This document shows positions 56,771 to 64,000 of a stretch of 64,000 nt of DNA, one piece after another. The notes under the pieces are model-generated. The model did no database searches and was not told the DNA's origin. It saw only the letters and a list, made by a program, of their open reading frames with translations. This stretch comes from Hevea brasiliensis (taxonomy: Eukaryota; Streptophyta; Magnoliopsida; Malpighiales; Euphorbiaceae), in the NCBI RefSeq assembly GCF_030052815.1, contig NC_079499.1, positions 83,429,183 to 83,493,182 on the forward strand. The letters are read 5' to 3'. Numbering within the stretch: position 1 is the stretch's first letter; each line of letters opens with the position of its first letter. Made by a program: the position numbers and the translations under genes.

Positions 56771-57950
56771 ATATTTTGACTTTGCTAATTATTAATTTCT
56801 TCCTTTAATACTATTAGATTAATATTTTAATTTATCTTTAATCAATTATGCTAATTTATGATTTGAAAAAAATAAATTAATTTAGTGAGTCGTTTATTTG
56901 TAATTTATAGCCATTCTTGTATAACCTGACTATTGAATGGCCAAATTTTGAATAAAAAAATTAATGGTGTAACTTTTTTTTAAAGAAAATTATTTAATTA
57001 TTGAATTAAATTTTTTTTCATCATCTTGTCTATAAATAGTAAACATTTTGTGCTATTTAAGAACTACTAAACTTTTTTTTTTATCACCTTATACTTTTAA
57101 ATTGTTATTTGATTTGCTCTATCTTTAATAATTTCTATTCAAATTTTATTGGTTTTAATTGTCAAATTTTTGTTTACATTTCTATTGATTCCTAATTCTT
57201 ATAATATTAGAAAGAGATTATTAAATCTAAAAACCAAAAAGATTAAATGGCACCAACTATTAAAAAAAAAAGTGCAATAGCAACGAGGCAAATATAATTA
57301 TTTGTAGAAATATACCGAGATAAGAATCTAGTGTTAATTTTGCATATGTTTCTTTTTTTTATTTGTTTTTATTAGTTATTTGATAATTATCATAATAATA
57401 CTTTTATATTTTTTAATTTTTTTTATTTATTTATTTTTACGAGCAATGATATATTTTAACTATATATATGTTAACTAATTTATTTTTCATAAAAAATGAT
57501 TATAAAAAGTAATAAAAAAATATAATTTTATTGAAAATCTAAATTAGACATATAACAATTAAAAATAAAATATTAAGTGAGAATATTATAGTTATATTCT
57601 ATGAATTTTAATAATTAAATTATATAAAAAAACACTAAAAATGATTTTAATAAAAAATAAATATTAAAATTTAATTTAAATATAAAAAAGTTAATTTCTA
57701 TCAAATTTGTCCATAGTAAAAACATCTGACTTGTAATAATATAATGAGCCATAAATTGATTTTTTTTTTTAAAGGAAAACAGAATATATTATAATAATCT
57801 AAAGGTGTTTCATTTTTTCCTTTTATATTTTCAATTATAGAAAATAAGTTAAAAAAAATTAAGTTGATTATATACGTGTTTAATAACATTGTTGGAGGAA
57901 AAGAAATGATTTGCGTTTCAAAATATCGTAATTGATGATATATTTTTTGA
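56771..57950. other. AT-rich non-coding DNA
   Basis: No gene, RNA or clear terminal repeat recognised. The 86-residue minus frame at 57701-57961 is low-complexity and resembles no family. Confidence 0.45.
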
Positions 57951-57951
57951 G

Positions 57952-58172
57952 TAAATTGCAATTTAATTTCTTAGGTTTAATAAAACTTATAACGTAATTG
58001 TTGTTTTTTTTTAAACTAAGTAATTTAGTTTTTGATATTTGATAAAATTTACAACTTAATTAGTTTATACCATTAAAATTTTGTTAAATTATTATTAATT
58101 TTAGTAAAAATGACCAAAATACTTATATGTTTATTTTTAATCTGAAAATAATTTAATTCTTAAAGTTTTATT
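57952..58172. repeat. Remnant of a common non-coding repeat, cut by element E
   Basis: Two diverged ~60-bp phrases follow each other: GCAATTTAATTTCTTAGG with AACTTATAACGTAATTG, and AAGTAATTTAGTTTTTGATA with AATTTACAACTTAATTAG. Then come TACCATTAAAATTTTGTTAA and AAAATGACCAAAATACTTA. This wording is characteristic of a dispersed MITE-like plant repeat (impression, not a search). Its right side is cut at the LTR edge 58173. Confidence 0.4.
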
Positions 58173-60655
58173 TGTAGCGACCCAAATAGGGACTATTACC
58201 GACATTAGAGAATGGGTCAGCTTAAGGCTGTTGGAATCCATAACAAGCCTAAAAACCTATTAAACATATTCTCATTCCATAAAAACTAAAAACCAAGCAA
58301 CTCATAAATAATCACACTTTAGCATTTACGTCAAAGCACAAAACATTTTCTTTAAAAATGGTTCAAAATTAGAACTTTTTCATATCATTCATCAAATGCT
58401 AAAATGTAATCTTTACATACATTCATATATAGTAAATGAGTGTGCTTATGGATTAAGATAAACATACATGCATTTCTTATACTTATACCTTACATATTAT
58501 AATCCTTTGAAACTAAGCACAGTATCTAATCATTTATCATTTACATATCCATTCTACAAACTCAAACATTGCTAGACTCATGCCTTTAGCTAGCTCTACC
58601 TGCTGGTAACTCTACTCCTGCAACTCTACACCTGGAGAGGGGAAAGGGTTAAGATTGGGAAAGCTTAGTAAGTGAACCAATAGTTATTTATTTTTCATAT
58701 CATTCAATTCATATGTATACAATGCATCATTCTCATGAGTTAACACATCATAAACAATTCATATAAGATATACTTATCAACCGTGATTTCCCAACAACCA
58801 AAGTGCCCGGCTCATATAGATGCTCCTCAAGACTTCCTCTTTATTACATAACATATCCAATGTACCCTACTTAAAAAGAACCTCCTCAAGTTGTCCTCTA
58901 TTATAAATAGTGAGACAGCGGCTTATTAGGCGTCACTTGGTTTTACAACCTCATATCATGCATGATCATAATATATGACATATCGTATCCATAACATAGG
59001 GAAAATCAGTAGGTCATCTAACATCTATCGAGCATCAATAATAATTATGCAATAATACAACATCTTCGTATTCTAGATACATACAACCTAACAAATTATG
59101 AAATGATGCATGTGAATGATTAACAACTCAATTAAAAATATTTTCATGCAATAGGGTTGGTGTTACTCACCTCTTGAAGCCTATCAATACTAGACATGAA
59201 CGATCATTATCCTTTTAGCCTTGGCTTCTAGGGTCCCTCAAGTTCAATCCCATAAAAGTCAGATGTTAATGAGTTATCTGGAATGCTAAAACTCTATACA
59301 TACATCAAACAACTTATTCTAAGTCTTTTTTTAGTCATAAAATCAAGTTTTTGAGCCTTAGAACAAACAGGGAAATAAGGCTGGCATAACCAACTTTGGC
59401 TACCAAAGTGATGAACTTTGGCTGCTAAAGCCCCAAACCTTAAATGCCCTTTTTGGGCAGTAGCTACTCTAGTTGCTAAAGTAGGAAACTTCGGTTGCCA
59501 AAGTCCTGAGCTTCTCCACTTCGACTGACGAAGTTGGAACTTTGGCTACCAAAGTCCTAGACTTCAAAAACTCTCTATAAGCAATAGCTACTCTGGCTAC
59601 CAAAACAATGGTTTTCAATAGTTGAACTTGAGAATTTCCAAAATTCCCAATTCAAATTCTGCAAAAATTCAACTTGCCGAAACTTATACAAAACTACATC
59701 CCTTTGCTCCAAAACCTCATTTAATCAACTGAATGCATTTATAACACCTCCATCAACTTAAAAATACATAAAGATGCTACATGCATCCAACATTCAACAA
59801 AATTTAAGATGTTCTCAAATTTCATCCAAAATACAACAAAATAGAAAATACCTCAAACAACTTATGTAACTTTAAATCATCTCAACATTTAACTTGCTCA
59901 TGTCTATAAGCACTCTAAACTTGTTCAAAAACCCCATAACAAGACGTGCATTTTAAGATTCATTTAAACAACCAACATGCAAAATATTTTCCTAACTTCA
60001 AAAGGTTTAATGAAACTCAAATTTTACATGCAATCATACTACTCAATATAACCAATGTAATCACACTTAAAAACCATTTTTAAAGATTAAAAATGGGAAT
60101 AGAAAAATACATTTTTCCCTTGAAATTAAAATTAGGAAAATTGGTAGAGAAAAGACTCCAACTCACCCTTGATGGTTGAGTTTCCAAAAGATTTTCCAAG
60201 TAAACCAAACACAGAAGTTGCTAAGAAAAATCAACCTAAAACCTTTTTGCATGTAACAATTTCAAGAAAAAAGGAATGATAAATTTCTTTAACTTCTCAA
60301 GTTAAAAAGTCTATTTATACCCCTTGCTGTTGTTGGGACTTTCGTTATCGAAAGCCTAACTTTTGACTGTTGGAGTCCATACTATCTAGAAGGACGCCTC
60401 GATAGTAAAAAGGGGACTTTGGCTGCCAAAAGCCTAACTTTCAGCTACCAAAGTTCATTCTACCTAAAAAGCACCTTATACTCTTTATTTGGCACAAAAA
60501 CCAACAAACAAATGTTGATTCATATAGACTCTAAAACACATCATTTGCATATGTATGGAACTTATCACTATTTCCTTTGTCCATGAAATCCTAAGTTTCA
60601 TAAGAATTTACATTAATGATAGGAATTCTAACATAAAAAAATGGTGGGTGTTACA
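58173..60655 (-). mobile_element. Gypsy element E, 3' LTR
   Basis: 2,483 bp, TGTAGCGACCC...GGTGGGTGTTACA, in minus orientation, with a polypurine tract and chromodomain/integrase coding sequence directly at its inner edge. Its sequence differs from the A and C types and lacks their conserved CACCGGTCACC block. It contains many copies of a palindromic phrase like ACTTTGGCTACCAAAGT (59390-59600 and 60335-60470). The partner LTR is not in the window. Confidence 0.85.
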
Positions 60656-60669
60656 TTTTCCCCCCTTTA
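60656..60669 (-). promoter_or_regulatory. Polypurine tract of element E
   Basis: Minus-strand TAAAGGGGGGAAAA abuts the 3' LTR edge. Confidence 0.8.
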
Positions 60670-60689
60670 GGAACATTCATCCCCGAATG

Positions 60690-62145
60690 TTAAACAAACA
60701 AACAAACATAAACAAACATACCTTGGATATTGCTGTAACATGGAGTCACAAGTCTCCTAGCATTCTTCCATGTTGTGGTGACTCCAAATGACTTTAACCT
60801 TAAGTATCTCTCAATTTCCCAGCCTCTTAATTTGTGTGTCCACAATCCTAATAGGTTGTTCAACATAAGAAATATTTTCTGAAATTTCCATGTCAGATCC
60901 ACTTATCACCTTGGTCAAATCTGATATAAATTTTCGTAGCATAAAAACATGAAAAACCAAATGGATCCTTTCCATTTTTAGCAGCAAAGCTAGCTTGTAA
61001 GATACATTATTGACCTTCTGTAGTACTTCATAGGGTCCTATATACCTTAGAGCTAGTTTACCCTTCTCGTTAAACTAGATAACACTCTTCATTAGGGATT
61101 ACTTTTGAAGCATGATGTTCCCTACCTAAAAAACCTCTTCCTTTCTGTGGAGATTTGCATAACTCTTCTATCTACTAACTACTATATTTAACCTCGCCTT
61201 GATTAAAGGTATCGCTTGATTGGTGATTTCCACCATTTCAATACTTGTTAAAGCTCTCTCACCAACTTCATCCCAACATATAGGAGACTTGCATTTCGTC
61301 TCATATAGAGCTTCATATAGTGCCATTCCAATGCTAAAGTGATAGCTGTTATTGTATGTAAACTCAACTAGAGGAAGATACTTCTTCTATGATCCTCCAA
61401 AATTAAGTATACACATTCTTAGCATATTCTCTAAAGTCTCTATAGTTCTTTTTAACTATCCATCGGTCTAAGGATCAAAAGTCGTGCTAAAATCTAGTCA
61501 TGTGCCCAATTCATTGTGAAGACAGTGTTAAAATCTAAAGGTGAACTGTGGTCCTCTATCAAAAACTATTATCACTAAAGCTCCATGCAATCTCAGTATT
61601 CTTACCACATACACTTGAGCTAACCTATCCACATAATAGTTAGTTTCACAGGAATGAAGTGAGTAATCTTAGTCAACTTGTCCACTATTACCCATATTGA
61701 GTCATATCTATTAGAGGGTAGAGGTAACCCCATAACAAAGTCCATGGCCACATTTTCCCATTTTTCACTCTGGAATGGTTAGTGGGTTAAGCATTTCTAT
61801 CAGCTTTTGATGTTCTAGCTTCACTCTTTGACACACCTCACATGCAGATATGAACTGTGCAATCTTCTTCTTCATAGAAAGCCACCGATACAACTTCTTC
61901 AAATCTTGATACATTTTGGTGGCTTTGAGATGTACACTGTACATTGCATTATGAGCTTCTGTCATAATGTCTCCCTTGAGTCTGATATCATTTGGCACAC
62001 ATAATCTATTACCATATCTCAAAATTCCTTTCACATCAAATTGGAACTCATGATTTTTACCCTTTTGCACCGCTTCTGCTAACTTCACTAATTCCAAATC
62101 TTCATGATGTTTCTCTATCACCTGTCTTAAGTACACCATTGCCAC
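60690..62145 (-). pseudogene. Element E, integrase and chromodomain
   Basis: Read on the minus strand with frame changes. The best frame (61765-62145) has VKGILRYGNRLCVPNDIRLK, AHNAMYSVHLKATKMYQDL and FISACEVCQRVKLEHQK, i.e. the complete H-H-C-C integrase finger. Downstream come WVIVDKLTKITHF (first Asp), VFDRGPQFTFRF (second Asp region), FTYNNSYHFSIGMALYEALYE, LALRYIGPYEVLQKV, IHLVFHVFMLRKF and the chromodomain ILKVKVIWSHHNMEEC. Stops and frame changes are frequent, so it is older or more decayed than A and C. The motif order and chromodomain make it a chromovirus, but of a different family. Confidence 0.82.
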
Positions 62146-62279
62146 TTTTATCTATGCTATCCAAGTGCCTTTTGCTGATACTCTAACTGTAACCCCTCTC
62201 CTATTAGTTGGTATAGCTCCTTCAAGATGGGTCATCTTTCCATCGATATGTGAGCTAACTGTCAAATGATTTTCGACTA

Positions 62280-62762
62280 AGGGTATCTGCAACTACATTT
62301 GCCTTACCTAGATGGTATTAAATAGTATAATCATAATCACTTAGTAGTTCCACCGATATTCTTTGCCTGAGATTCTCCTTCTGATTGAAGATGTACTAGA
62401 GACTCTTGTGATATGTGAAGATTTCACACTTTGCCTCATAAAGACAGTGTCCCCATATCTTAAGGGCAAAAACTACAGTTGCCATTTCTAGGTTATGGGT
62501 GAGATAGTTAGCTTCATGATTCTTTAATTGCCTTGAAAAATAAGCTATTACCTTACTATTCGCATGAGAACAAACCCTAAACTCACTCTAGAGGCATCAC
62601 AATGCACTGTGAAATCTTCATTGCCCGAAGGCAAAGCCAAAACTGGAGTTGTCACCAACCATTCCTTGAGCTTCTGAAAACTCTCTTCACACTAGTCTGT
62701 TTACTCAAACTTTCTATTCTTTTGAGTCAACTTAGTAATAGGAGTAGCTATCTTTATCTGAG
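62280..62762 (-). pseudogene. Element E, RNase H and RT end, copy 1 of a tandem duplication
   Basis: Minus-strand phrases [17 protein letters not shown] (RNase H end), then the middle with [23 protein letters not shown] and [15 protein letters not shown] segments, reaching the RT thumb (ESFQKLKEWLVTTPVLALP-like). The block 62331-62762 is about 85% like 62771-63210 by eye, so two copies of RNase H plus the RT end lie head to tail. Only copy 1 continues into the RNase H C-terminus and integrase. Confidence 0.7.
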
Positions 62763-62770
62763 TTAGTACA

Positions 62771-63317
62771 ATTATAATCACTTAGCAATTCCACCCATTT
62801 TTTTTTCTTGAGATTCAACTCCTTTTGATTGAAGATGTACTGGAGACTTTTATGGTCTATGAAGATTTCAACTTAGCCCTATAAAGATAGTGTATCCACA
62901 TCTTAAGGGCAAAAACTATAGCCGCCATTTCTAGGTCATGGATGAGATAGTTAGCTTTATGCGTCTTCAATTGCCTTAAAGAATAAGCTATTACCTTGTT
63001 ATTATGCATGAGAACAAACCCTAAACTCACTCTAGAGGCATCACAATACACTGTGAAAATCTTCATTGCCCAAAAGCATAGACAGAACTAGTGTTTGTCG
63101 TTAAGCATTTCTTGAGCTTCTGAAAGCTCTCTTCACATTGGTCTGTCCACTCAAAATTTTTATTCTTTTGAGTCAACCGAGTCATAGGAGCAATTATTTT
63201 GGAGAAATCAGGTACAAATCTCCTGTAATAGTTGGCCAATCCTAGGAAGCTCTTGATCTCAATAATAGTGATTGGCCTTAGCCAATCTGCCATTGCTTCC
63301 ATTTTCATGGGTTCCAC
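62771..63317 (-). pseudogene. Element E, RT end and RNase H, copy 2
   Basis: MEAMADWLRPITIIEIKSFL and GLANYYRRFVPDFSKIIAPM are the end of gypsy reverse transcriptase, and FEWTDQCEESFQKLKKCL leads on. [20 protein letters not shown] then begins RNase H with its first Asp (Y-C-D-A-S), and [20 protein letters not shown] has the Glu. The remainder of reverse transcriptase upstream is cut at 63328 by another LTR. Confidence 0.82.
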
Positions 63318-63328
63318 TTCAATATCAT

Positions 63329-63380
63329 TGTAATACCCTGATTTTTTTTAAATAGAATTCTATTTATAAATATTGATATT
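63329..63380 (+). mobile_element. Start of a further gypsy-like LTR (K), interrupted
   Basis: TGTAATACCCTGATTTTTTT interrupts the reverse transcriptase of element E and resembles the sense start TGTAACACCC of plant gypsy LTRs. After 52 bp it is itself cut by the LTR at 63381. The rest would lie beyond the window. Confidence 0.4.
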
Positions 63381-64000
63381 TGTCACACCTTACCCCTCTG
63401 TAAGGTATAACATGATCCCATGGAATACTTAATGAACTACCAAACTTCACCTACCGATAACTCATTAAGTATCCTACAAGGGATTTTAAAACAATTTTCT
63501 TACATTTTGGAAGTGGTGAGTATTTTGGTAGGAATTAAAAACTATTTATTCAAAGTTTAAATACTAATAAAATTTTTTGTCCATTTTAATTTTGCCGCAA
63601 ATTTTATAAAAATTTTGACAGAGTTCCGTTTGTAATTAGAGAAAACAGTTCTTCAAAACACTTCCAAAAATTTTTCACAACTCCCAACCTCCAATAAACC
63701 TCAAATCAACTCAATTCAATTCACTTCAAAATAATTCCATAATCCAAATCAAAATTTATCATCTCAAATATTTAATACTTCATTCACAAGGCATAAAGTA
63801 TGAAATTCACAGGTACAAATATTAATTTACAGAAAGAAATCCAAAAATAATATTGTTACAATTTATTTACAACTGCTCAACTTTACATTGATACATACAA
63901 CATTACTATATTTACATCAAAATTAACTACAAGGGTATAAAATAATACCCGTACAAAAAGACCAGTGTAGTCCTCAATTCAATAGCAGCTCACTCTGCTG
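63381..64000 (-). mobile_element. LTR J (Tekay-like, element C type), running off the window
   Basis: Begins TGTCACACCTTACCCCTCTG and stays closely similar to element C LTRs (39453 and 50901) through AGCAGCTCACTCTGCTG at the window end. Minus orientation. The hairpin region would follow just outside. Whether it is solo or part of a full element cannot be seen. Confidence 0.9.

Noticed and set aside
1..64000. A host protein-coding gene or biosynthetic cluster
   Set aside because: All recognisable protein motifs belong to retroelement gag/pol; no other domain was found on either strand.

Overview
This window looks like repeat-packed intergenic DNA from a large eudicot plant genome. It is AT-rich, has no intact cellular gene that I can support, and consists almost entirely of LTR retrotransposons inserted into one another, with a LINE tail, a CACTA-type DNA transposon, a MITE and Helitron-like ends. 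All recognisable coding sequence is retroelement gag/pol, and all of it is broken by stops, frameshifts or insertions. The genus cannot be fixed from sequence alone; the long Tekay/Del-like LTRs would fit, for example, Euphorbiaceae (low confidence). No rRNA, tRNA or CRISPR was seen.

Layout. 1-465: 3' end of a LINE. 808-1541: a copia LTR plus the end of its RNase H. 2239-3241: a second, different copia LTR with a gag/protease stub. 3253-7176: start of gag, primer-binding site and 5' LTR of a Ty3/gypsy chromovirus. 7252-10487: probable gypsy solo LTR. 10488-14227: AT/T-rich DNA with a three-copy ~210-bp tandem repeat. 14233-33782: a short-LTR copia element on + with a TCAAG target duplication. 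It is split by a complete Tekay-like element A (15811-26837, minus, duplication CTATC) and by solo LTR F (27289-31257, plus, duplication TCAAC). 34247-34544: a MITE. 35304-55616: a non-autonomous CACTA element (duplication TGA) split by solo LTR B (36015-54732, AAAGA). B is split by complete element C (39453-54553, TACTT), and C is split by solo LTR D (45814-49891, GAACC). 56583-58172: Helitron-like and MITE-like remnants. 58173-63328: 3' LTR and 3' half of gypsy element E. 63329-64000: starts of two further LTRs, the last running off the window.

The target duplications are exact for all of these nested insertions, so their order can be read directly. The oldest hosts are the CACTA element and the copia element (copia LTRs differ at roughly 25-30 of ~206 positions by eye). 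The gypsy insertions are younger (element A LTRs differ at about 50 of 3,110 positions by eye).

The most interesting signals are: (1) a 75-bp GT...AG intron-like insertion in the integrase of element A that restores the reading frame exactly if removed; (2) a small hairpin in every sufficiently long chromovirus LTR here, whose arms differ between families but keep pairing, always 22-26 nt before a pyrimidine-rich YAG (3' splice-site-like) on the sense strand; (3) the completely readable nest of four elements; and (4) palindromic and tandem modules inside the long LTRs.
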